Part shown: positions 44,575-52,729 of the stretch, piece after piece | How positions within the stretch are numbered: position 1 is the stretch's first letter | How the letters are laid out: each line of letters opens with the position of its first letter | Origin: Pseudarthrobacter oxydans | GTDB lineage: Bacteria; Actinomycetota; Actinomycetes; Actinomycetales; Micrococcaceae | Direction: 5' to 3' | NCBI RefSeq assembly: GCF_030812335.1 | Contig: NZ_JAUSSN010000005.1 | Span: forward strand, 124,001 to 188,000 | DNA length: 64,000 bases | Notes under the pieces: generated by a model | What the model saw: only the letters and a program-made list of their open reading frames with translations | What the model was told of the DNA's origin: nothing | Database searches by the model: none | Made by a program: the position numbers and the translations under genes

Positions 44575-45753
44575 ATGGCTGACAGTCTAGGAGTCGCCGT
44601 AATCGGCGCCGGCATGGCAGGCAAGGCCCACGCGGCTGCATACCGCACGGCATCGGCACTCTACAGCCCGGTCCTTCCGCCCATCCGGCTGGTTTCCATC
44701 GGCGACGTGAACGCCGAGTTCGGCTCCCTGGCGGCGAAGCGTTTTGGCTACGAACGCCATGACACCTCATGGCAGGCGATCGCCGAGGCCGAGGACATCG
44801 ACGTCGTCAGCGTCGTGATCGCGAACTCCCTCCACCGCGAAGTCGTCGAAGGACTGCTAGCCGCCGGGAAGCACGTGCTGTGTGAAAAGCCGCTCAGCGA
44901 CTCAATCGCGGACGCCCGCGCCATGGCAGTGGCCGCCGACAACGCCAGCTCGATCGCCCGCATCGGGTTCACCTTCCGCCGCACGCCGGGCATCGCGTAC
45001 ATCCGCGACCTCATCCGGTCCGGTGTCCTGGGCAACGTCCTGCACTTCAGCGGCCGCTACTGGACCGACTACGGGTTCAGCCCCTCGGCCCCCATGAGCT
45101 GGCGCTACAAGGGCGGCCCCGGCTCGGGCGCGCTGGCCGACGTCGGAAGTCACCTGACGTATGTCGCCGAATTCCTCTGCGGCGACATCAAGTCCATCAG
45201 CGGAGGCCGACTCAGCACAGTGATCGGCAAGCGCCCGCTGCCGCTCGGCGCCGTCATGGGCCATGACCACGCCGCGGTCAGCGACACGTTCGAGACCGTT
45301 GAAAATGACGACTACGCCGCCTTCTCCGCCGAATTCGAGAACGGTGCCGGCGGCTTCGAGGTCTCGCGTGTCGCGGCCGGGCACGCCAACAGCCTCATCT
45401 TCGAGGTCTTCTGCGAGAACGGCGCCGCCAGGTTCGACCAGCGCCGCCCCGCGGAGATCGAACTGTTCCTCAACGACGGACCGGCCAACGAAAACGGCTA
45501 CCGCCAGGTCATCCTCGGCCCCGGACACCCCTACATCGCCGGCGGCCTGGCCATGGACGCGCCCAGCGTCGGCTTCGGCCAGAACGATGCCTTCGGATAT
45601 CAGGCCCGCGCGTTCCTCGAGGAAGTCGCCGGCATCAACGAGGAATCCTCGCTGCCGCGCTGCGCCACCTTCGACGAGGGCGTGCGCAACATGGAACTCC
45701 TCGGTGCGGTCACCGAATCGGCGCTCAACAACGGAAAGAAAGTCACACTATGA
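44575..45753 (+). CDS. Gfo/Idh/MocA family oxidoreductase
   Basis: 392 aa, start ATG after AAAGGAGA. Rossmann motif VAVIGAGMAGKAHAAAYR, catalytic Lys in VLCEKPLSD and second motif GALADVGSHLTYVAEF. The overall layout resembles the dehydrogenase at 25661. It should oxidise a sugar-like alcohol with NAD(P). It is first in the LacI-controlled operon and overlaps the next gene by 4 bp. Confidence 0.89.
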   Translation: MADSLGVAVIGAGMAGKAHAAAYRTASALYSPVLPPIRLVSIGDVNAEFGSLAAKRFGYERHDTSWQAIAEAEDIDVVSVVIANSLHREVVEGLLAAGKHVLCEKPLSDSIADARAMAVAADNASSIARIGFTFRRTPGIAYIRDLIRSGVLGNVLHFSGRYWTDYGFSPSAPMSWRYKGGPGSGALADVGSHLTYVAEFLCGDIKSISGGRLSTVIGKRPLPLGAVMGHDHAAVSDTFETVENDDYAAFSAEFENGAGGFEVSRVAAGHANSLIFEVFCENGAARFDQRRPAEIELFLNDGPANENGYRQVILGPGHPYIAGGLAMDAPSVGFGQNDAFGYQARAFLEEVAGINEESSLPRCATFDEGVRNMELLGAVTESALNNGKKVTL

Positions 45754-46769
45754 AACTCGGTGTCTACAACGCCATCCTGCACGACCGGCCCCTTCCCGAG
45801 GCCCTCAAGGTCATTGCCGACCTGGGGCTGACCGGCATCGAGATCAACACGGGTGGATTCCTGCCGGCCGTCCACGTCCCCAACATGGACCAGATCCTCG
45901 AAAGCGACGCGGCCCGCGACGACTATCTCGCCATCTTCGAGGGAACCGGCGTCTCAATCGCCGGCCTGAACTGCAACGGCAACCCGCTGCACCCCAAGCG
46001 TGAGATCGGCGAGAAACATGCCGAGGACATCCGCCGCTCCATCCGGCTGGCGCACCGGCTGGGACAGGACCGCGTGGTGACCATGTCCGGCCTGCCCGGC
46101 GGGGAGCCCGGCGCCACCATGGTCAACTGGGTCGTCAACGCCTGGAACTCGGCGGCCTTGGACGTGCTCGACTACCAGTGGGGCATCGCGGCCGACTTCT
46201 GGAAGGAAACCGACCGGCTCGCGGCCGACCACGGAGTGAAGGTGGCCCTCGAGCTGCACCCGCAGAACATCGTGTTCAACACCGCCGATGTCCACAAGCT
46301 CATCGAGCTCACCGGCGCGACCCACGTCGGCGTCGAGTTGGACGCCTCGCACCTCTTCTGGCAGCAGATGGATCCGGTCGCGGTTATCCGCGAACTCGGC
46401 CCGCTGGTCTTCCAGGCGGCGGCGAAGGACGTGCGCATCAACACCGGGAACGCCGCACTCTACGGAGTCCTCGACAACAGCTTCCGCCGGCTCTCCCCGG
46501 AGGAAAACCGCACCAATCTCGGCGGCGAAGAATGGGCGAACGAATGGCCCAAGGACTCGGCGTGGGACTTCGTGGCCCTGGGGCGCGGGCACGACACCGC
46601 ATACTGGACCGAGTTCCTGCGCGCGCTGTACGAGGTGGACCCGGACATGCTCGTCAACATCGAGCACGAGGACGTGTCCTTGGGCCGGATCGAGGGCCTG
46701 CAGGTGGCGGCCAAGGTCCTGCGCGACGCCGACGCGGCGCTCTCGGCGTCGCTGCACCTCACGAACTGA
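45750..46769 (+). CDS. TIM-barrel sugar phosphate isomerase/epimerase family protein
   Basis: 339 aa, the same length as the barrel at 24640. Metal-site strands are VALELHPQN, GVELDASHLFWQQMDP, FQAAAKDVRI and LVNIEHEDVS. The D-x-SH-x-x-W-Q motif and the length place both in one subfamily. Barrels of this broad type next to Gfo/Idh/MocA dehydrogenases can act on 3-keto sugars, including elimination reactions; the specific reaction here is unknown. Confidence 0.87.
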   Translation: MKLGVYNAILHDRPLPEALKVIADLGLTGIEINTGGFLPAVHVPNMDQILESDAARDDYLAIFEGTGVSIAGLNCNGNPLHPKREIGEKHAEDIRRSIRLAHRLGQDRVVTMSGLPGGEPGATMVNWVVNAWNSAALDVLDYQWGIAADFWKETDRLAADHGVKVALELHPQNIVFNTADVHKLIELTGATHVGVELDASHLFWQQMDPVAVIRELGPLVFQAAAKDVRINTGNAALYGVLDNSFRRLSPEENRTNLGGEEWANEWPKDSAWDFVALGRGHDTAYWTEFLRALYEVDPDMLVNIEHEDVSLGRIEGLQVAAKVLRDADAALSASLHLTN

Positions 46770-46775
46770 CCGCGC

Positions 46776-47816
46776 GTGCGAATCGGAATCGTCGGCTACG
46801 GAGCCGGCGGCAGGTACTTCCATGCCCCCTTCATCGATGCGGCCGACGGCGTCGAACTCGCCGGAATCGTGGCCCGTTCGGCGGACAAACGCGCGGCGGC
46901 CGCCGCGGATTATCCCGGCCTTCCGGTCTACGGGAGCCTGGCGGAGATGCTCGACGCCGGGGTGGACGCCGTCACCATCACGACGCCCCCGCACACACGC
47001 CGCGAACTGGTGCTCGAGGCCGTCGAGGCCGGCGTCCACGTCGTGGCGGACAAACCGTTCGCCCCCGATGCCGCCTCAGCCCGGGAGCTTGCCGACGCCG
47101 CCCAACGGGCGGGCGTGGTCCTGAACGTCTACCACAACCGCCGCCGCGACGCGGATATCCTCACCCTCGCCGGGGTCCTCGCCTCGGGTGACATCGGGGA
47201 GGTGTGGCGGGTTCACTCGATCATGGACCAGGACGGTGCCGCCACCCTCGAGACCGGTGCCGCGGGCGGACTCCTGCGCGACCTGGGCAGCCACCTCGTG
47301 GACCAGATGCTGTGGCTGTTGGGCCCGGCAACCCACGTCTACGGCACCCTCGACTGGACCGACCGCTTCGGCGAGAGCACGGACTGCGGCTTTTTCGTGA
47401 CCCTGACCCACGATTCCGGAGCCTTCTCGACGGTTTCGGCCAGCAAACTCAACCACTCCACCACGCGTGAACTGCGCGCCTACGGCAGCAATGGCAGCTA
47501 CCTTGCCTCGGGCGCCGACGTCCAGGCCGAAGCCCTGGCCGCCGGCCGCCGCCCGGCCCTGGAGCCGGCCACGTGGGGGATCGACGTTCCGGAAAACTGG
47601 GGGACCCTGGCGGTCGCCGGTGGCCGGTCCCAGGTCGCCTCGAAGCAGGGTAACTACGCCGGGTTCTACACGGAGTTCGCCCGCGCGGTCCGGGACGGCG
47701 GGCCCGGACCCGTGCCGGCCGCCGAAGGGGTGCGGACCCTGGAGGTCCTCGACGCCGTCCGGCGCAGCGCGCTGGAGAACAGGGTCGTGGAGCTGGGTGG
47801 CGCCCAGGAGGTGTGA
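46776..47816 (+). CDS. Gfo/Idh/MocA family oxidoreductase
   Basis: 346 aa, start GTG (VRIGIVGYGAGGRYFHAPF). The catalytic Lys is in VVADKPFAPD, a DKP variant of the usual EKP, and the second motif is LLRDLGSHLVDQMLWLLG. It is a second dehydrogenase of the operon, 6 bp after the TIM barrel, and may run the reverse reduction after isomerisation. No transporter is in this operon. Confidence 0.88.
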   Translation: MRIGIVGYGAGGRYFHAPFIDAADGVELAGIVARSADKRAAAAADYPGLPVYGSLAEMLDAGVDAVTITTPPHTRRELVLEAVEAGVHVVADKPFAPDAASARELADAAQRAGVVLNVYHNRRRDADILTLAGVLASGDIGEVWRVHSIMDQDGAATLETGAAGGLLRDLGSHLVDQMLWLLGPATHVYGTLDWTDRFGESTDCGFFVTLTHDSGAFSTVSASKLNHSTTRELRAYGSNGSYLASGADVQAEALAAGRRPALEPATWGIDVPENWGTLAVAGGRSQVASKQGNYAGFYTEFARAVRDGGPGPVPAAEGVRTLEVLDAVRRSALENRVVELGGAQEV

Positions 47817-47821
47817 GGCCC

Positions 47822-49120
47822 CTAGGAGTAGTACTGCCCCAGGGTTTCGGCCTTGAACTCGAAGAAGTTGCCGGCCTCGATGGCGAGACGGGCGTCGTCG
47901 ACCATCTTCACCACGAAGCGCTCGTTGTGGATCGAGATCAGTGTGGCGGAGACCATTTCCTTGGCCTTGAACAGGTGGTGGATGTAGGCCCGGGAGTAGT
48001 TCAGGCAGGCATAGCAGTCGCAGCCTTCCTGCAGCGGGCCGAAGTCGCGCTTGTACATGGCGCCGGACAGGTTGTACCGGCCGGTGGGGTGGTAGAACGC
48101 CGAATTCCTGGCGACCCGGGTCGGGGAGACACAGTCGAAGGTGTCTGCGCCGTTTTCGATCGCGGTGAAGATGTCGTCCGGCTCGGAGATGCCGAGGAGG
48201 TGCCGGGGCTTATTCTCCGGCAGTTCCTCGTTGCACCAGCGCACGATCGTGCCCAGGTTCTCCTTCTCCAGGGCTCCGCCGATGCCGAAGCCGTCGAAGT
48301 TCATCGCGCCGAGGTCGCGGCAGGCCTTGCGGCGCAGGTCCTCGTACTGGGCGCCCTGGATGACCCCGAAGAGCGCCTGGTAGGGCTTGCCGGCACGCTC
48401 GGACGTGAGCCGGAAGTGTTCGGTGATGCAGCGTTCGGCCCAGCGCCGGGTGCGCTCCAGGGATTCCTCCTGGTACCCGCGGGAGTTCTGCAGGGTGGTG
48501 AGCTCGTCGAACGCGAACATGATGTCCGCGCCGATCTGGTGCTGGACGTTCATGGAGATTTCGGGGCTGAAGCGGTGCCGGTCGCCGTTGAGGTGGCTCT
48601 TGAACCACACGCCTTCCTCGTCCACATGGGCCAGGCGTTCCTTGCCGGGCGCGACGGCGTCGTCGGGTCCGGAGTTGTCGACCGATTTCATGTCGATGAC
48701 CTTCTTGAACCCCGAACCCAGGCTCATCACCTGGAATCCGCCGGAGTCCGTGAACGTAGGCCCGTGCCAGTTCATGAAGGCGCCCAGCCCGCCGGCCTCG
48801 TCCAGGATGTCCGCGCCCGGCTGCAGGTACAGGTGGTAGGCGTTGGCCAGTACGGCCTGCGCGCCCAGCTCGGCGACCGACTCCGGGAGAACCGACTTCA
48901 CCGTGGCCTTGGTGCCGACCGCGATGAACGCGGGGGTCTGGATCTCGCCGTGCGGTGTGGTGATGGTGCCGGTGCGGCCGAGGAACTCCCCGCCGTTGGC
49001 GCTGACCTGGGCCGCCGACGGCGAGCAGCTTTCGCTCAGGCGTTTGCCCACGCGGAAGGAAAACTCCGACTGCTGGGCCGGCGGGAGCGGTGGCACGGGT
49101 GTTTCGGGATTGGCTGGCAC
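47822..49120 (-). CDS. tgt: Queuine tRNA-ribosyltransferase
   Basis: 432 aa from a GTG. It exchanges guanine 34 of GUN-anticodon tRNAs for queuine or preQ1. Active-site nucleophile and substrate motifs are FTDSGGFQVMSLG and the later aspartate in FDCVSPTRVARN; the zinc site is GCDCYACLNYSRAYIHHLF with CxCxxC and a His. About 40 N-terminal residues are poorly conserved. It ends five bases after the convergent dehydrogenase gene. Confidence 0.95.
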   Translation of the reverse strand: MPANPETPVPPLPPAQQSEFSFRVGKRLSESCSPSAAQVSANGGEFLGRTGTITTPHGEIQTPAFIAVGTKATVKSVLPESVAELGAQAVLANAYHLYLQPGADILDEAGGLGAFMNWHGPTFTDSGGFQVMSLGSGFKKVIDMKSVDNSGPDDAVAPGKERLAHVDEEGVWFKSHLNGDRHRFSPEISMNVQHQIGADIMFAFDELTTLQNSRGYQEESLERTRRWAERCITEHFRLTSERAGKPYQALFGVIQGAQYEDLRRKACRDLGAMNFDGFGIGGALEKENLGTIVRWCNEELPENKPRHLLGISEPDDIFTAIENGADTFDCVSPTRVARNSAFYHPTGRYNLSGAMYKRDFGPLQEGCDCYACLNYSRAYIHHLFKAKEMVSATLISIHNERFVVKMVDDARLAIEAGNFFEFKAETLGQYYS

Positions 49121-49153
49121 CGTTCAAGTGTGCCAGCTAACAGCCGCCAACCC

Positions 49154-49879
49154 TTAGTGCAGCGGATCGGATGTGGGGTAGTTCTCAGCCCGCCACTTGT
49201 CCCAGTAGTTGCGGATGGACTCCAGCTGGTGCGCCCCGAGGTCATAGGTGGAGACGATGACCAGGGCTCCGCCCTGGGGACGGATGTCCTTGATGACCGG
49301 CTGGTCCGCCACGATCACCAGGCCCTCGCCGTGTTCCGCGTAGTGGTGGACCGTGAGCCCCACCTGGTGGTTGCTGCGGAACCAGACCTTGCCGGAGACT
49401 TCCTCGCCCGTGGCCAGAGTGAGCGAGTACGGTTCGCCGGGCTTGGGGACGTCGGACAGGCCCAGCTTTTCGATCGCGGACCCTTCGTTCCCGGGGACGG
49501 AGAAGAAGAAGGTCCGGCGTTTGCCGTGCGGATGCCGTTCGAGGGCGAAGCGGAGCTGCTGGAGGAAGGTCAGCCAGCCCTGCGTGATGTCCTCGTCCCA
49601 GGCCGCCCACTCGGAATTGTGGTCCACCGCCGCCCGCGTGACACTGACTTCCGTGCCGCCCGGCACCGGCTTCAAGGTGAACACGTCCCCGCCGTCGACC
49701 ACCAGGGACGTGTGGTCCGCGCCTTCGATCACATTGGGGCTGAAGTAGATCGCATTGATCTCGGCCGCCTGGTCGTCGGCTTCCCAGCCGTGCCACTGGG
49801 CTACCTTGGCGGGCTCGCGCAGCATTGTCCAAACCTGCTGCGCGTCAGAGTTGATCACAACGCTCAGATTGTTCGTCAT
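49154..49879 (-). CDS. SRPBCC domain (AHSA1-like) protein
   Basis: 241 aa. The N-terminal half is a START/Bet v1-like fold (VVINSDAQQVWTMLREPAKV, then DITQGWLTFLQQLRFALE at the end helix). The C-terminal 100 residues (about 140-240) form an extra part with the repeated pattern of beta strands and no recognised motif. Ligand unknown; such proteins bind small hydrophobic molecules. It lies 34 bp before tgt on the same strand. Confidence 0.82.
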   Translation of the reverse strand: MTNNLSVVINSDAQQVWTMLREPAKVAQWHGWEADDQAAEINAIYFSPNVIEGADHTSLVVDGGDVFTLKPVPGGTEVSVTRAAVDHNSEWAAWDEDITQGWLTFLQQLRFALERHPHGKRRTFFFSVPGNEGSAIEKLGLSDVPKPGEPYSLTLATGEEVSGKVWFRSNHQVGLTVHHYAEHGEGLVIVADQPVIKDIRPQGGALVIVSTYDLGAHQLESIRNYWDKWRAENYPTSDPLH

Positions 49880-49927
49880 GGGGTGAATCTACAACGCCCG
49901 GCCGGAAGGGGGTAGGGGTCAAATGCC

Positions 49928-50989
49928 TTAGGAACGGACGGACTCGAGTTCGTTGCCGATCCGGCGGTCCAGCTCCGGGGCGCCGATGGTTTCCGAGCCG
50001 CCGTGGGCGCGCAGGAAGAGCAGCGCCTCGAGCCGCAGGAGCCGCCACTCGCGTTCCGCATCCGGGTTCGAGTTGTCCATCGAGCGGAAGATTTCCTTGT
50101 CGTACAGATTCGGTTCGTTGAGCGATCGCTGGCGGACCTTGGCGTTGATCCGGGCCTTGAACGGGTCCGTTTCCATGGCATCGGGGGCGCGCAGGAACTT
50201 CTCGTAGACAGCAGCGCGCTCCTCCTGGCCGAGCTGGCGGCAGATGTAGCTGGACAGGGCGAGGGAGGCCTCCACCGAGGCCCAGCGGCCGCGGTTGCCG
50301 TCGAAGGGCAGCACATTGAGCAGGTCCGCGACGGCGAGGGCGCTTTCGGCGTCCTTGAGGATGATGAACAGCTCCTGCGCGAGGTCGCTGAGGTCCTTGA
50401 GGCAGCTGCCGGACTTCGTGTTGATGCCCTTGGCCAGCCGTTCGCTGAGCAGCAGCACCCCCGCCGAGTTCGGGTGGGCCTCGGCCACAGCCTGCACCAC
50501 GGACTCTGGCGTGCCCTCAAGGGCTGGGATCAGCGCCAGGTCCTCTTCGCTGGGGCCGCTCGCCGCCGGCGGAACCGGCGGCAGCGGAGGGACGACGACG
50601 GCGGGAGCGGCGGCTTCCTCGGGCAGGTCCTCGCCCTGGACGCCGGCCGGGAGGCTGCCGGCGACACTGCTCTGGCTGCCGGCCGCATCGGTGGCGGCAT
50701 CGGCGGCCGGTTCGTGGGACGGCAGCGGGGAGCCGGCTTCCGCGGCGGTGGGTTCCTCCGTGCCGGCGGCGCCGACGATCAGGACGGTGGAGGACGCCGC
50801 GATCCGGAGTCCGCCGCCTCCCGTGAGGGTCGCCAGGACCATGGCAGGGGTGCCGAAATCGTCGGTTTCGACGTCAACGCGCTGGATTTCGGCGGAGCGG
50901 TTGCCGTCGGGCAAGAGCAGATGATCGCCGCTCTGCAGAAATCCAGCCTGCTGTTCGATGTAGTTCGGGGCGGCCGGGGGGTGGGTCAT
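49928..50989 (-). CDS. DUF6707 family protein of unknown function
   Basis: 353 aa from an ATG preceded by AAGGACT. An N-terminal beta domain (about 10-70, GDHLLLPDGNRSAEIQRVDV) is followed by an Ala/Pro/Glu-rich linker (about 72-145) and a C-terminal alpha-helical domain with repeat-like helices (about 150-350). No catalytic motif or membrane segment is visible. The DUF name is from memory and uncertain. Confidence 0.78.
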   Translation of the reverse strand: MTHPPAAPNYIEQQAGFLQSGDHLLLPDGNRSAEIQRVDVETDDFGTPAMVLATLTGGGGLRIAASSTVLIVGAAGTEEPTAAEAGSPLPSHEPAADAATDAAGSQSSVAGSLPAGVQGEDLPEEAAAPAVVVPPLPPVPPAASGPSEEDLALIPALEGTPESVVQAVAEAHPNSAGVLLLSERLAKGINTKSGSCLKDLSDLAQELFIILKDAESALAVADLLNVLPFDGNRGRWASVEASLALSSYICRQLGQEERAAVYEKFLRAPDAMETDPFKARINAKVRQRSLNEPNLYDKEIFRSMDNSNPDAEREWRLLRLEALLFLRAHGGSETIGAPELDRRIGNELESVRS

Positions 50990-51057
50990 TGCAGTCCTTA
51001 GATTCTTTTGCGGTCCGCCCAACAGTCTACAAAGGCGCGCGCGGGAAGTCGGGGACG

Positions 51058-51103
51058 CAGCCGCCGTCGGTCGGTTCCCGCAGCCGCCGTCGGTCAGTTC
51101 CCG
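51058..51103. repeat. 23-bp tandem duplication at the end of the NUDIX-type gene
   Basis: CAGCCGCCGTCGGTCGGTTC and its near copy CAGCCGCCGTCGGTCAGTTC lie head to tail at 51058-51080 and 51081-51103 (one mismatch). The second copy contains the stop codon of the NUDIX-type gene; the first lies downstream of it. Confidence 0.8.
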
Positions 51104-51633
51104 ACGCCGGCGAAGGCCAGGGCCTGGCGGATCAGGGCGCCGCGGCCGCCGCTGAATTCCAGCTGGACATCCGAGCTCATGACTTCCTGCGGGGTCATCC
51201 AGGTCAGTTCCAGCGCGTCCTGCCGCGGCGAGCAGTCGCCGGTGACGGGGATGATGTACGCCAGGGCGACGGCGTGCTGGCGGTCGTCGGTGAATCCGGT
51301 GTGGGACGGGGACGGGAAGTATTCGGCCACCGTGAACGGCACCGGGCTGATCGGCAGCTGCGGGAAGGCCAGCGGGCCGAGGTCCTTCTCCATATGGCGC
51401 AGCAGGGCCGCGCGGATGGTCTCGCGGTACAGGACCCGGCCGGACACCAGGGAGCGGACCATCGTGCCGTCCTCGTCGGCCTGCAGGAGCGTGCCCACCT
51501 CGTTCACAAACCCGAGCGGATCCAGCCGGACCGGGACGGCCTCGACGTAGACCATGGGCAGCCGGCCGCGCGCCTCGAACAAATCTTCGTCGGAGAGCCA
51601 GCCGGGGTTCGGGTCAGGAGTGCGAACGTTCAT
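51094..51633 (-). CDS. NUDIX hydrolase family protein (DUF4916-like)
   Basis: 179 aa. Similar actinobacterial proteins start with the segment WLSDEDLFEARGRLPMVYVE and contain VPVRLDPLGFVNEVGTLLQ. The canonical Nudix box is not readable: the segment GRVLYRETIRAALLRHMEKD sits at its place without the REUXEE core, so hydrolase activity is doubtful. It is alone on its strand between two unrelated genes. Confidence 0.78.
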   Translation of the reverse strand: MNVRTPDPNPGWLSDEDLFEARGRLPMVYVEAVPVRLDPLGFVNEVGTLLQADEDGTMVRSLVSGRVLYRETIRAALLRHMEKDLGPLAFPQLPISPVPFTVAEYFPSPSHTGFTDDRQHAVALAYIIPVTGDCSPRQDALELTWMTPQEVMSSDVQLEFSGGRGALIRQALAFAGVGN

Positions 51634-51677
51634 GGTTAAGTTCTACCCCATCCCTGACCCGTTCCCCGCGCCGTCCG

Positions 51678-52286
51678 TCAGATCGCCAGCACCGATTCCA
51701 GCGCCTCGCCGGCTGCGATCCGGGCCAGCAACGCCGGTTCGGCGGCGTCGGAGGCCAGAGCGGCACCCAGGACATCGGCTGCCGCCTGGGGTGTCAGGAC
51801 AATGACGCCGTTGTCGTCACCGAGCACCCAGTCGCCCGGATTCACCAGGATGCCGCCGCAGTGCACCGGGACGTTCACGGCGGAGCCGCCGCTGTGGGTC
51901 CGTTTTGTGGTCAGGCACGAGGTCCCGCGGGCGAAGACCGGCAGGCCGGTGGCCCGGAGCTCAAGGATGTCCGTGGCCACGCCGTCGACGACGACGGCGG
52001 CGGCGCCCTGCGCGGTTGCCGCCGCCGCTGTGACAGCACCGACGGGCGCATGCCGGTGATCGCCGGACATGTCCACCACCAGCACTGCGCCGGGGTAAAG
52101 CGCCAGCAGCGCCCGGTTCATCGCGTAAGCGTCCCGGTCCGCTATCCGGACCGTGACGGCTGGTCCCGCGACCTTGACACCGTCGAGCAGCGACCGGATG
52201 GCCGGGTCAACAAATCCGTCCGCCAGGAAGTGCCCGATCGTAGGGTAGCTGACGGCGGCGAGCCCCTCGGCTAGCCCGGCGCTCAC
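51678..52286 (-). CDS. RraA family protein (HMG/CHA aldolase-like)
   Basis: 202 aa from a GTG that overlaps the RidA stop by 4 bp. The fold shows VSYPTIGHFL, the metal/substrate loop DMSGDHRHAPVGAV, and VVVDGVATDILELRATGLPVF. In the enzyme group (4-hydroxy-4-methyl-2-oxoglutarate or 4-carboxy-4-hydroxy-2-oxoadipate aldolase) the motif G-x-x-x-x-(R/D) is followed by Asp, so a 2-oxo-acid aldolase or decarboxylase is likely rather than an RNase regulator. It belongs to the MHS-RidA-RraA operon. Confidence 0.83.
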   Translation of the reverse strand: MSAGLAEGLAAVSYPTIGHFLADGFVDPAIRSLLDGVKVAGPAVTVRIADRDAYAMNRALLALYPGAVLVVDMSGDHRHAPVGAVTAAAATAQGAAAVVVDGVATDILELRATGLPVFARGTSCLTTKRTHSGGSAVNVPVHCGGILVNPGDWVLGDDNGVIVLTPQAAADVLGAALASDAAEPALLARIAAGEALESVLAI

Positions 52287-52729
52287 AACGCCACCGCGTC
52301 TGCCCCGCCGGCCACGACGGCAACGCAGTCGATTTCCAGCGCCACGCCCCAAAGACTGACGCAAACGGTGGTCCGCGCCGGCCGGGCCGCGCCGAAGTAC
52401 TCGGCATAGACCCGGTTGTAGTCTTCGAGCCGGCCGGGGTCGGTGAGATAGGCGTTGACCTTAACCACATGGTCCAGGCCTGATCCTGCCGCCTCCAGCA
52501 CGGCGCGGAGATTGAGGATGGTCTGCCGTACCTGGTCCTCGAACGTGTCCGGCTGGTGGTCCAGCCCACTGATCGCCGGGATCTGGCCGGCGGTGAACAC
52601 GAAACCGTTGGCGACAACGGCCTGGGAGAAAGGGCCGACGGCGGCTGCTCCGCCCGGGATCTCCGCGACCCGGCGGACAGCCCCGGTTACGGGAAGACCA
52701 GGTGCAGGCCCTGCGGGAAGGACTGTCAC
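52283..52729 (-). CDS. RidA family deaminase/enamine hydrolase
   Basis: 148 aa from a GTG overlapping the carrier stop by 4 bp. The YjgF/RidA fold reads AVGPFSQAVVANGFVFTAGQ, then LRAVLEAAGSGLDHVVKVNAYL and the conserved Arg in AARPARTTVCVS. RidA hydrolyses reactive enamines or imines to 2-oxo acids. A dedicated copy in a catabolic operon suggests that an imine intermediate is formed, for example from oxidation or elimination of an amino acid. Confidence 0.9.
   Translation of the reverse strand: MTVLPAGPAPGLPVTGAVRRVAEIPGGAAAVGPFSQAVVANGFVFTAGQIPAISGLDHQPDTFEDQVRQTILNLRAVLEAAGSGLDHVVKVNAYLTDPGRLEDYNRVYAEYFGAARPARTTVCVSLWGVALEIDCVAVVAGGADAVAL

Noticed and set aside
47813..49915. 700-codon plus-strand frame opposite tgt and the SRPBCC gene
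   Set aside because: Longest antisense frame in the window but spans two real genes and lacks motifs; a GC artefact.
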